Positions 49,439 through 57,334 of a stretch of DNA of 64,000 bases are shown here, piece after piece. The notes beneath the pieces are model-generated. The model was not told the DNA's origin. It saw only the letters and a program-made list of their open reading frames with translations, and did no database searches. The stretch is from Ensifer sp. WSM1721 (GTDB taxonomy: Bacteria > Pseudomonadota > Alphaproteobacteria > Rhizobiales > Rhizobiaceae). The position numbers and the translations under genes are program-made. The DNA is taken from assembly GCF_000513895.2 (NCBI RefSeq), contig NZ_CP165782.1:2805501-2869500 (forward strand), written 5' to 3'. How positions within the stretch are numbered: the first letter of the stretch is position 1; each line of letters opens with the position of its first letter.

Positions 49439-51028
49439 TTAGTGCCCGCCACCCCCAGGACCGGCGCCCTCTGGCTTCTTGATCATTATGATGCCGGCGA
49501 TCATCGATAGGAACAGCGCCGTCAGCAGCAGGAAAACGTCGATGAAGGACATGATCACCGCCTGCTGCTGGACCATCGCCGCCAGTTGCTTGACGGCGGC
49601 CGTGGTTCCGTCGAGGCCGTGGGCGGTGAAATTCGAGGCCATATTGTTGAGCCGTTCCACCGCCTCCGGATTGCCCCATTGGACATGCTCGGCAAGCCGG
49701 GCGTAGTGGAAATCCTGGCGCTGCGTCAGGATCGTGTTGATGATCGCGAGACCGACGGCGCCGCCGAGATTGCGCGTCAGGTTGTAGAGACCGGAGGCAT
49801 TGCGGATGCGCGCCGGGGGCAGCGTGCCGAGCGCGATATTGTTGATCGGCACCATGCAGAGCATCAGCGAGCAGCCGCGCAGGATCTGCGGCACGAGCAG
49901 TTCCCAGAAATCCCAATCGGCCGTCAGTTGGCTCATCGTCCAGGTGCCCGCCGCGAAGCCGGCAAAGCCAACGGTCATCATCACCCGCGGATCGACCCGG
50001 CCCGCGAGGAAGCCTGCGACCGGCGCCGTCAAGAACATGGCGAGGCCCGAGACGAACATGGTCTCGCCGATCATCAGCGAATCGTAGCCGCGGATGCGCC
50101 CGAGATAGAGCGGATAAAGATAGGTGAGGCCGTAGAGGCCGATGCCCATGACGAAGGAGAACAGCGAACCGAAAGTGAAGTTGCGATTGGCGAAGGCTCT
50201 GAGATCCACCACCGGAAACTCGACCTTGAACGCCCGGTAGAAGAAGACGACGGCGCCAAGTGCCGTGGCGACCGCGCCCATGACGATGTGCTCGTCGCTG
50301 AACCAGTCGTTGGCGTTGCCCTCCTCCAGCACATACTCGAGCGAACCGAGGAAGATCGCCATGGAGACGAGCCCCAACCAGTCGAACTTCTTGATCAGCC
50401 CGAGTTCCGGCTTGTCGAAGTCGATGAAGGTCCAGGCGAGCGTCGCGACGATAATGCCGGGAATGACATTGACGAGGAAGAGCCAGTGCCAGGAGAAAGC
50501 GTGACTGAGATAACCGCCGACGGTCGGGCCGATGGTCGGCGCAAGCGTCGCGATGAGACCGATGATCGGCGAGACGATGTTGCGCTTCGACGGCGGGAAG
50601 ATCGTGAAGGCGGCGGCGAAGACCGACGGGATCATGCCGCCGCCGATGAAGCCCTGAATCGCCCGATAGACGATCATCTGCTCGATATTGGTGGCGGTGG
50701 CGGCAAGCGCACTCGCGGCGGTGAAGCCGGCGGCGGCGACGGAGAAAAGCACCCGCGTCGAGACGACGCGGGCAAGCGTCCCCGACAGCGGGATCATAAT
50801 GACCTCGGCGATCAGATAGGAGGTCTGAACCCAGCCGATCTCGTCCGACCCGGCAGAGAGGCCTGCCTGAATTTCGGCGAGCGAGGCTGAGACGATCTGA
50901 ATGTCGAGGATCGCCATGAACATGCCGACGACCATCGCGAAGAAGGCGATGAGCCGCCGCGGGTCCATCTGCTCCTCGGCCTGGGGTACGCTCGGCGCAG
51001 CCGCGCCCGCTGTTGCCGTTGCGGCCAT
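49439..51028 (-). CDS. emrB: DHA2-family MFS efflux pump EmrB
   Basis: 529 residues from ATG 51028; a GTG at 51037 is possible but sits directly on the GAGGA site. 14 membrane helices; DHA2 motifs LDIQIVSASLAEIQAGL in helix 1, SGTLARVVSTR (motif A), and GPTVGGYLSHAFSWHWLFLVN (motif C). It expels hydrophobic toxins by proton antiport together with EmrA and an outer membrane TolC. I recall this cluster in S. meliloti as the flavonoid-responsive emrAB. Glycine-rich tail GPGGGGH. Confidence 0.92.
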   Translation of the reverse strand: MAATATAGAAAPSVPQAEEQMDPRRLIAFFAMVVGMFMAILDIQIVSASLAEIQAGLSAGSDEIGWVQTSYLIAEVIMIPLSGTLARVVSTRVLFSVAAAGFTAASALAATATNIEQMIVYRAIQGFIGGGMIPSVFAAAFTIFPPSKRNIVSPIIGLIATLAPTIGPTVGGYLSHAFSWHWLFLVNVIPGIIVATLAWTFIDFDKPELGLIKKFDWLGLVSMAIFLGSLEYVLEEGNANDWFSDEHIVMGAVATALGAVVFFYRAFKVEFPVVDLRAFANRNFTFGSLFSFVMGIGLYGLTYLYPLYLGRIRGYDSLMIGETMFVSGLAMFLTAPVAGFLAGRVDPRVMMTVGFAGFAAGTWTMSQLTADWDFWELLVPQILRGCSLMLCMVPINNIALGTLPPARIRNASGLYNLTRNLGGAVGLAIINTILTQRQDFHYARLAEHVQWGNPEAVERLNNMASNFTAHGLDGTTAAVKQLAAMVQQQAVIMSFIDVFLLLTALFLSMIAGIIMIKKPEGAGPGGGGH

Positions 51029-51051
51029 TTCCGCCACTCCTCGCTGCGCGC

Positions 51052-52266
51052 TTACTTCGCCTCTGCGACCTTCGGCTGTTCCGGGGCCGTACGGGTGTCG
51101 ACGTCGACGACGACGCTCAAACCGGCACGCAGGTGCCCTTCGGTGAGCACGTCGGCCGGAAGGGTGATGCGCACCGGCACACGCTGGATCACCTTGGTGA
51201 AGTTGCCGGTCGCGTTTTCCGCCGGCAGCAGCGAGAAGACCGAGCCGGAAGCCGGCGAGATCGATGCGACGGTGCCTTCGATCGGATGATCCTCATAGGC
51301 GTCGACATGGATCTGGACCTTGGATCCTGGCACGAGATGGGCGATCTGCGTCTCCTTGAAATTGGCATCGATATAGAGCTGATCGGTCGGCACGAGGGCG
51401 GCGAGCCGCTGGCCGGCCGATACGAGATCGCCGACCTGAACCGCGACATTGCCGATGACGCCGTCATAGGGTGCCTTGAGCACCGTGAAGCCGAGATCGC
51501 GGTTCGCCTTGTCACGCGCGAGCTCCAGCGAACGGATCGTGCTTTCCGCTTCGGTCCGCTGCGCCTCGAGCACAGTGATGTTGGCCTTGGCGGCGGCGAT
51601 GTTGGCCTCGGCACCGGCGAGATTTGCCCGCGCCTGGTCGAGCGCGACATCCGCGCTATCGCGCGAGGCGTCCGTTCCGAAGGCCTTGGACTGAAGGTCG
51701 CTGGCGCGCTTCTGCGTCAGTTCCGCGCCGCGCACGGTCGCCTCATAGGCCCTCCTCTGCGCTTCTACCTGGATGAGGCTCGCCTTGGCGCCGGCAATCT
51801 GCGCGTCGAAACGGCTGAGCGCCAGCCTCTGCGTGGCGATCTGCGCCTCGGCCTGCTCGGCCGCGATGCGATAATCGCCGTCATCGAGCGTGACGAGCGG
51901 ATCGCCCGCCTTCACATGCTGGTTAGCGACGACATCGACCTTGGCGACATAGCCGGAAACCTTCGGCGAGATGGTGGCGATGTCGCCCTCGATGTAGGCG
52001 TCGTCGGTGGAGACCATGAAACGCCCGTTGGTCCACCAGTCGTAACCGTACCAGCCGGCGGCTCCGAGGAGCGCCAGGCCCAGGACGGGGACGATCAGCT
52101 TGCGGCGTTTCTTCTGCGGGACCGCAGCCTCGGCAGCCGGGACTTCGGCAACGGACGGGGCCTCGTCTGCGACGTCCTTGGCCGTGGTCTTCTGATTATC
52201 CAATACTTCGAAATCGTCGCCGACGGGGCGAACACGGGCGGCGCTGGAGGTGCTGGAAGCGGACAT
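51052..52266 (-). CDS. emrA: Membrane fusion protein EmrA
   Basis: 404 residues. A single N-terminal membrane helix (LIVPVLGLALLGAAGWYGYDW) anchors a periplasmic HlyD/EmrA adaptor: lipoyl halves flank a long coiled coil (about residues 115-245, with AGAKASLIQVEAQRRAYEA), followed by FTVLKAPYDGVIGNVAVQVG and a beta-barrel. It links EmrB to the outer membrane channel. Starts 50 bases from the upstream operator; the gene pair faces emrR divergently. Confidence 0.92.
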   Translation of the reverse strand: MSASSTSSAARVRPVGDDFEVLDNQKTTAKDVADEAPSVAEVPAAEAAVPQKKRRKLIVPVLGLALLGAAGWYGYDWWTNGRFMVSTDDAYIEGDIATISPKVSGYVAKVDVVANQHVKAGDPLVTLDDGDYRIAAEQAEAQIATQRLALSRFDAQIAGAKASLIQVEAQRRAYEATVRGAELTQKRASDLQSKAFGTDASRDSADVALDQARANLAGAEANIAAAKANITVLEAQRTEAESTIRSLELARDKANRDLGFTVLKAPYDGVIGNVAVQVGDLVSAGQRLAALVPTDQLYIDANFKETQIAHLVPGSKVQIHVDAYEDHPIEGTVASISPASGSVFSLLPAENATGNFTKVIQRVPVRITLPADVLTEGHLRAGLSVVVDVDTRTAPEQPKVAEAK

Positions 52267-52295
52267 GGAACACCGATTTTCGCTAAAATTGAACT

Positions 52296-52309
52296 GAACC
52301 GTTCGGTTC
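52296..52309. promoter_or_regulatory. EmrR operator 1 (emrA side)
   Basis: GAACC-gttc-GGTTC, a 5-4-5 inverted repeat. It lies at about +3 to +16 of the candidate emrA transcript. Confidence 0.6.
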
Positions 52310-52316
52310 GATTAAC

Positions 52317-52347
52317 TTGACATAATGCCTTTTGCATCGCATATCAA
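52317..52347. promoter_or_regulatory. Overlapping back-to-back promoters for emrR and emrA
   Basis: Plus strand: TTGACA (52317-52322), 17 bases, CATATC (52340-52345), toward emrR. Minus strand: TTGATA (52347-52342), 17 bases, TATGTC (52324-52319), toward emrA. Each -35 overlaps the other's -10, so both promoters occupy the same 31 bases. Confidence 0.55.
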
Positions 52348-52356
52348 GAGCAAATC

Positions 52357-52370
52357 GAACCAAGCGGTTC
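52357..52370. promoter_or_regulatory. EmrR operator 2 (emrR side)
   Basis: GAACC-aagc-GGTTC; the symmetry extends outward to atc/gat (52354-52373). It covers about +5 to +18 of the candidate emrR transcript. Centre-to-centre distance from operator 1 is 61 bases. Confidence 0.6.
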
Positions 52371-52390
52371 GATACATGAAACGAGGAAAA

Positions 52391-52486
52391 ATGTGCGGCC
52401 CCTTCCCCGCACCCCTTGTTTTTTTCGGAATCGATCGCGTTTATGATCTCGTGATCTCAAAGAGTGAAAGCACCCCGGCGTCATGA
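52391..52486 (+). CDS. Leader ORF in front of emrR (hypothetical small ORF)
   Basis: 31 codons from ATG 52391 (MCGPFPAPLVFFGIDRVYDL then VISKSESTPAS), or 36 codons from the in-frame ATG 52376 (adds MKRGK). GAGGA lies just before ATG 52391, at short spacing. Its TGA (52484-52486) overlaps the emrR ATG as ATGA. emrR itself has no visible ribosome site, so coupled translation is plausible. No homology claimed. Confidence 0.45.
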   Translation: MCGPFPAPLVFFGIDRVYDLVISKSESTPAS

Positions 52487-53166
52487 CGTCAGCGAAAAGC
52501 GCACGGCAGGAAAAGTCCCTGCAGGATCAGGAACAGCAGTCTTCGGGGCGGCGCGCCGCCGGCGAGGATCCGGTCAAACGCGAGCAGATCCTCGATGGTG
52601 CCAAACGCGTGTTCATGCGCAGCAATTTCGACGCTGCCAGCATGAACGACATCACCCGTGAGGCGGGCGTTTCAAAGGGCACGCTCTATGTCTATTTCGA
52701 AAACAAGGAAGACCTTTTCGAGGCGCTCATCGCACGCGAGCGCAGCCGCATCGTCAGCAGCGCCAAGCAGTCCCTGAACGACGATGCACCGATCGAGGAG
52801 GCGTTGCACGATTTCGGCGTAACGCTGGTCACGAGCATCACCTCCGACTACACGATCCGCGCCATGCGCACCGTGCTCGGCGTCATCGACCGAATGCCGC
52901 GGCTGGCGCAGCGCTTCTTCACGGCAACGCCGGAGAACGGCTACACCGTGCTCAAGGCCTATCTCGATCGGCAGGTGCAGACAGGCGCGCTCTTAATCGA
53001 CGACACGGAACTGGCGGCCAAACAGTTCATCGAACTCTCGAACGCCGGCATCTTCAAAGGCCGGCTCTTCGGCATGTGCGACACGGTTCCGGCGGACCGG
53101 ATCGAAAAGAATGTGGCCTCGGCAGTCCGTATCTTCCTCGCCGCCTATGCTCGGCGCGCCCGATAA
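52483..53166 (+). CDS. emrR: TetR-family repressor of emrAB
   Basis: 227 residues. Basic, Gln-rich N-terminal 30 residues, then the TetR HTH (REQILDGAKRVFMRSNFDAA, DITREAGVSKGTLYVYFENK) and a C-terminal ligand domain of the TetR_C_11-like type. It is divergent from emrA, with two matching inverted repeats in between, so it very probably represses emrAB and itself and is relieved by a pump substrate. I recall a flavonoid-responsive EmrR in S. meliloti in this arrangement. Confidence 0.9.
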   Translation: MTSAKSARQEKSLQDQEQQSSGRRAAGEDPVKREQILDGAKRVFMRSNFDAASMNDITREAGVSKGTLYVYFENKEDLFEALIARERSRIVSSAKQSLNDDAPIEEALHDFGVTLVTSITSDYTIRAMRTVLGVIDRMPRLAQRFFTATPENGYTVLKAYLDRQVQTGALLIDDTELAAKQFIELSNAGIFKGRLFGMCDTVPADRIEKNVASAVRIFLAAYARRAR

Positions 53167-53210
53167 AGACAGCGGGTGTCGCAGATAGTTTTGTTGCTGG
53201 TGCAAGAACG

Positions 53211-53600
53211 CTACGCCGGACCGCACATCTGCAGGCGGTTGCCGAAAGGATCGTAAAAGCTCGCGTAGGTCACGAAACCTGGAAATACCTCCGCGTCCTC
53301 GCAATCGACCCCGCGGCGACGCAATTCGTCGACCGCCGCGCGGCAATCCTCGACGTCAAGGACGAGCGTTGTGCCGGTGGAGGGTACCCAGCCGCTCTCC
53401 GCCAGAACCACTGCGACGTTTCCGCCCGCTGCACCCGAGGAGAACTCGATCCAGCCCGCGTCTGGAAGGTCGTAGACCGGCTGCCCGAAGCCGAGCACGT
53501 TCCCGTAAAACTCTCGCGCACGATCGAGATCCGTCACCGAAATCGAGACGACATTGATCCCACGAAAAAGAACGCCGGTCGTTTCCATGACGATGAACAT
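53211..53600 (-). CDS. VOC-family (glyoxalase/bleomycin-resistance-like) protein
   Basis: 129 residues with the paired beta-alpha-beta-beta-beta VOC fold: INVVSISVTDLDRAREFYGNVLG, LDVEDCRAAVDELRRRG and YASFYDPFGNRLQM. Members include lyases, dioxygenases and drug-binding proteins, and the substrate is not evident. The start could be ATG 53600 or 53588; neither has a strong ribosome site. Convergent with emrR. Confidence 0.82.
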   Translation of the reverse strand: MFIVMETTGVLFRGINVVSISVTDLDRAREFYGNVLGFGQPVYDLPDAGWIEFSSGAAGGNVAVVLAESGWVPSTGTTLVLDVEDCRAAVDELRRRGVDCEDAEVFPGFVTYASFYDPFGNRLQMCGPA

Positions 53601-53756
53601 AGATCACCGAAATGCGAGTGCAATGGCTGGTTGTTGCGGCCGACCCGGAGAGTTTGCTGTCGACGCGCAGCGCTACGTCCCTACAATCGAGCAAGCGCGA
53701 TCAAGCGCGCTTTCCGATAAGTCCGTATGAGCGAGCTGTCTACCACGGGAGTGACC

Positions 53757-54596
53757 ATGAGTGCCGTCGGACGGGCGATCTGGTTCATCGAGAGCCATTT
53801 CGCAAAGGATATATCGCTGGACCAGATCGCCGACGCCGCCGGCCAGTCGCGCTACCATCTGTCGCGCATGTTCGGCCTTGCGACCGGTCGGTCGATCAGC
53901 GCCTATATCCGCGGGCGCCGCTTGAGTTCGGCGGCGCGCCTCCTGGCGAACGGCACCTCGACCATTCTCGAGGTGGCCCTCGATGCGGGCTACGGCTCGC
54001 ATGAGGCATTCACTCGTGCCTTTCGCGAACAATTCGGCGTGACGCCCGAATCCGTCCGCAAGCAAGGGCACGTTCGCAACATCGAGCTGATGGAGCCGAT
54101 CAGGATGGACGACGCACGCACATCGAAAATCGAACCGCCCCGCTTCGAGGAGAGTCCCGAGCTTCTTCTCGCCGGTCTCGCGGAAACTTATGCCTATGAC
54201 CGCACCGAGGGCATTCCTTCGCTTTGGCAGCGCTTCAACACGCATTTCGGCCATGTTCCGGGGCAGCGCGGCAACATCGCCTATGGCGTCTGCACGCACT
54301 CGGATGCCGAGGCCGGCAGCTTCCGCTACATGGCTGCCATGGAGGTGGAGGACACGGATGCTTTGCCGGCCGGCTTTTCGACGCTGAAACTGCCCCGGCA
54401 GCGCTATGCAGTCTTCGTGCATCGCGGGCATATCTCGACGATCGCCGCAACTGCGCATCACATTTTCGCGAACTGGCTGCCGCAATCGGGGTATCAGCAC
54501 GGCGAAGTACCGGACATGTTCGAGCGCTATGACGAGCGCTTCGATCCGCACTCGGGCATGGGGGCGGTGGAGATTTGGGTGCCGCTCAAAGCCTGA
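53757..54596 (+). CDS. AraC regulator with GyrI-like effector domain
   Basis: 279 residues from ATG 53757, which has GGGAG upstream; ATG 53727 lacks one. N-terminal AraC DNA-binding domain with two HTH units (ISLDQIADAAGQSRYHLSRM and TILEVALDAGYGSHEAFTRAF), then a GyrI/Rob-like C-terminal domain (AAMEVEDTDALPAGFSTLKL) for binding small hydrophobic effectors. This Rob/Rma-like layout suggests a drug or stress response regulator. Divergent from the VOC gene, which may be its target. Confidence 0.9.
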   Translation: MSAVGRAIWFIESHFAKDISLDQIADAAGQSRYHLSRMFGLATGRSISAYIRGRRLSSAARLLANGTSTILEVALDAGYGSHEAFTRAFREQFGVTPESVRKQGHVRNIELMEPIRMDDARTSKIEPPRFEESPELLLAGLAETYAYDRTEGIPSLWQRFNTHFGHVPGQRGNIAYGVCTHSDAEAGSFRYMAAMEVEDTDALPAGFSTLKLPRQRYAVFVHRGHISTIAATAHHIFANWLPQSGYQHGEVPDMFERYDERFDPHSGMGAVEIWVPLKA

Positions 54597-54603
54597 TCCG
54601 AAC

Positions 54604-54627
54604 GGCCGCCGCGAAGGCGCGGCGGCC
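54604..54627 (+). terminator. Terminator after the AraC gene
   Basis: Perfect 10-bp stem ggccgccgcg / cgcggcggcc with loop aagg, followed by TT. 8 bases past the stop. Confidence 0.7.
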
Positions 54628-54707
54628 TTGCCACTTCCGGAAGTATCCTTAAATACTGCGGCGGTCTCGCGCGATGACGCGTGGTCTAGGAAAGGAAAAG
54701 ATCGCCG

Positions 54708-55463
54708 ATGCAGGAAATCCTCACGCTCGCCCAAAGCCCCGAGGCATGGGTCGCCCTCGTCACACTCATCGTCATGGAGGTCGTCCTCGGCATCGACAAT
54801 CTGATCTTCATCTCGATCCTCACCAATAAGTTGCCCGCCGAGAACCGCGTCAGCGCCCGCCGCATCGGGATCGGCCTCGCCCTGATCATGCGTCTGGCGC
54901 TGCTCGGTACCATCGCCTGGATCGTGCAACTGACCCAGCCGGTCTTCGAAATCTTCGGCCACGCCTTTTCCTGGAAGGACATGATCCTGATTGCCGGCGG
55001 CCTCTTCCTCGTCTGGAAGGCGACCAAGGAAATCCACCACAGCGTCGATCCGAGCGATCACGAAGAGGATTTCATCGCGAGCTCGGCGATCAACAGCTTC
55101 GCCGCCGCCATCGGCCAGATCCTGCTGCTCGATCTCGTCTTTTCCGTCGACAGCATCATTACCGCCGTCGGCATGACTCCGCATCTGCCGATCATGGTCG
55201 CCGCGGTCGTCGTCGCCGTCACCGTCATGCTGCTGGCGGCGACGCCGCTTGCCAATTTCATCGAGAGGAATCCGACGATCGTCATGCTGGCGCTCGCCTT
55301 CCTCCTGATGATCGGCACCACGCTGATCGCCGAAGGCATGGGCTTCCACGTGCCGAAGGGTTACGTCTACGCTGCCATGGCCTTCTCGGCGCTCGTCGAA
55401 GCGCTGAACATGATGGCCCGCAACGCGCGCCTCAGGAAGCAACAGGCCCAGAAGCTGCACTGA
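54708..55463 (+). CDS. TerC-family integral membrane protein
   Basis: 251 residues with seven membrane helices. TerC signature [20 protein letters not shown] in helix 1 and [17 protein letters not shown] in the second repeat; the membrane Asp residues are characteristic. TerC proteins are linked to manganese export or metalation of secreted proteins, historically to tellurite resistance. AAAGGAAAAG precedes the ATG. I looked for a yybP-ykoY riboswitch in the short 80-base leader and saw none. Confidence 0.92.
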   Translation: MQEILTLAQSPEAWVALVTLIVMEVVLGIDNLIFISILTNKLPAENRVSARRIGIGLALIMRLALLGTIAWIVQLTQPVFEIFGHAFSWKDMILIAGGLFLVWKATKEIHHSVDPSDHEEDFIASSAINSFAAAIGQILLLDLVFSVDSIITAVGMTPHLPIMVAAVVVAVTVMLLAATPLANFIERNPTIVMLALAFLLMIGTTLIAEGMGFHVPKGYVYAAMAFSALVEALNMMARNARLRKQQAQKLH

Positions 55464-55866
55464 CCGTTCACGTCGCAAATGGAGGCCCGCATTCGCGAAT
55501 GCGGGCCTCTTGCTGCGGGAGGGATGAGGATGCGGGCCGGGACGGGGAGGAATTGGCTGCCACCTCATCGGGCACGGACGGAACCTGGAATGATCCCTTG
55601 TTCGCGATTCCGTCACGCTCGGCTGCCATTGCCCGCGCGTCCTCGTGCCTCTAACGCGTCAGCCTCACGAACGTTCCAGGGTCGGCCTCTGCTCTTTCCG
55701 TTGACATGTCGGGCTTTCTATGATCTCACCCCTGCCGACTGGAATTGCCCGCCGATACCGCTGGTGCGACACCCATGCGGGCCTTTCCTTCCCATAAAAT
55801 ACGCGCCCGCGGGCCGGAGGACATTCCGGCAAGGGCCTCGAAAGCACGTCAAGACGGGCAACGACC
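55464..55866. other. 403-base region between terC and gltX
   Basis: Contains the terC terminator at 55482-55509. Further on there is a perfect TTGACA at about 55703 with weak -10 candidates, which may drive gltX. Several ORFs in both directions lack ribosome sites and family resemblance. I see no RNA gene. Confidence 0.4.
55482..55509 (+). terminator. Terminator after terC
   Basis: Perfect 14-bp inverted repeat gaggcccgcattcg / cgaatgcgggcctc, followed by TT. 18 bases past the stop. Confidence 0.75.
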
Positions 55867-57324
55867 ATGGCAGATTCTGCAGTCCGGGTGCGTATCGCAC
55901 CTTCTCCCACCGGCGAACCGCATGTCGGCACCGCCTACATCGCGCTGTTCAACTATCTTTTCGCCAAGAAGCACGGCGGCGAATTCATCCTGCGCATCGA
56001 GGACACGGACGCGACGCGCTCGACACCGGAATTCGAGAAAAAGGTCCTCGACGCGCTGAAGTGGTGCGGACTGAAATGGTCGGAAGGTCCCGATATCGGC
56101 GGCCCCTACGGTCCCTATCGCCAGAGCGACCGCAAGGACATCTACAAGCCCTACGTCGAGAAGATCGTCGCAAACGGCCACGGCTTCCGCTGCTTCTGCA
56201 CGCCCGAGCGGCTCGAACAGATGCGCGAGGCCCAGCGCGCCGCCGGCAAGCCGCCGAAATATGATGGCCTCTGCTTGAGCCTCTCGGCCGAGGAAGTGAC
56301 CGTCCGCGTCAACTCCGGCGAACCGCATGTCGTGCGGATGAAGATTCCGACCGAGGGCACCTGCAGGTTCCACGACGGCGTCTACGGCGATGTCGAAATT
56401 CCGTGGGATGCGGTCGACATGCAGGTTCTCCTGAAGGCCGACGGCATGCCGACCTATCATATGGCGAACGTCGTCGACGACCATCTGATGAAGATTACTC
56501 ACGTCGCGCGCGGCGAGGAGTGGCTCGCCTCGGTGCCGAAGCACATCCTGATCTATCAGTATCTCGGCCTCGAACCGCCGAAGTTCATGCACCTGTCGCT
56601 GATGCGCAATGCCGACAAGTCGAAGCTGTCGAAGCGCAAGAACCCGACCTCGATCTCCTATTACACGGCGCTCGGCTATCTGCCCGAAGCGCTGATGAAC
56701 TTCCTCGGCCTGTTCTTCATCCAGATCGCCGAAGGCGAGGAACTGCTGACGATGGAGGAATTGGCTGAGAAGTTCGATCCGGAAAACCTTTCGAAGGCCG
56801 GCGCGATCTTCGACATCCAGAAGCTCGACTGGCTGAATGCCCGCTGGATCCGCGAAAAGCTCTCCGAGCAGGAGTTCGCCGCACGGGTCTTCTCCTGGGC
56901 GTCGGAGAACGATCGTCTCAACGAAGGTCTGAAGCTGTCGCAGTCTCGCATTTCGAAGCTCGGCGAGCTGCCGGATCTTGCCGGCTTCCTCTTCAAGTCG
57001 GATCTCGGCCTGCAGCCGGCGGCCTTTGCCGGGGTCAAGACCTCGCCCGAGGAGATGCTCGAAGTCCTCAACACCGTCCAGCCGGATCTCGAAAAGATCT
57101 TCGAGTGGAACAAGGAATCGATCGAAGCGGAACTGCGCGCCAGCGCCGAGCGCATGGGCAAGAAGCTGAAAGCGGTCGTCGCTCCCCTGTTCGTCGCCGT
57201 CTCGGGCTCGCAGCGCTCGCTGCCGCTGTTCGATTCGATGGAGCTGCTCGGCCGCTCCGTCGTGCGCCAACGGCTGAAGGTCGCCGCGCAGGTGGTCGCC
57301 TCCATGGTGGGCAGCGGAAAGTAA
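55867..57324 (+). CDS. gltX: Glutamyl-tRNA synthetase
   Basis: 485 residues, class I synthetase. The HIGH-type motif is in RIAPSPTGEPHVGTAY (residues 11-26) and the KMSKS-type motif is KLSKRKN near residue 255. LRIEDTDATRSTPEF is the family's adenylate-binding segment. Charges tRNA-Glu and, in organisms without GlnRS, may misacylate tRNA-Gln. Rhizobia usually carry two gltX genes; this one is followed 10 bases later by lysS. Confidence 0.96.
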   Translation: MADSAVRVRIAPSPTGEPHVGTAYIALFNYLFAKKHGGEFILRIEDTDATRSTPEFEKKVLDALKWCGLKWSEGPDIGGPYGPYRQSDRKDIYKPYVEKIVANGHGFRCFCTPERLEQMREAQRAAGKPPKYDGLCLSLSAEEVTVRVNSGEPHVVRMKIPTEGTCRFHDGVYGDVEIPWDAVDMQVLLKADGMPTYHMANVVDDHLMKITHVARGEEWLASVPKHILIYQYLGLEPPKFMHLSLMRNADKSKLSKRKNPTSISYYTALGYLPEALMNFLGLFFIQIAEGEELLTMEELAEKFDPENLSKAGAIFDIQKLDWLNARWIREKLSEQEFAARVFSWASENDRLNEGLKLSQSRISKLGELPDLAGFLFKSDLGLQPAAFAGVKTSPEEMLEVLNTVQPDLEKIFEWNKESIEAELRASAERMGKKLKAVVAPLFVAVSGSQRSLPLFDSMELLGRSVVRQRLKVAAQVVASMVGSGK

Positions 57325-57334
57325 GGACAGGACC

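Noticed and set aside
54628..54707. yybP-ykoY manganese riboswitch upstream of terC
   Set aside because: Only 80 bases separate the AraC terminator from the terC start and no matching core is present.
55665..55931. Short minus-strand ORF across the gltX start
   Set aside because: No ribosome site, overlaps the gltX N-terminal signature, product unlike any family.
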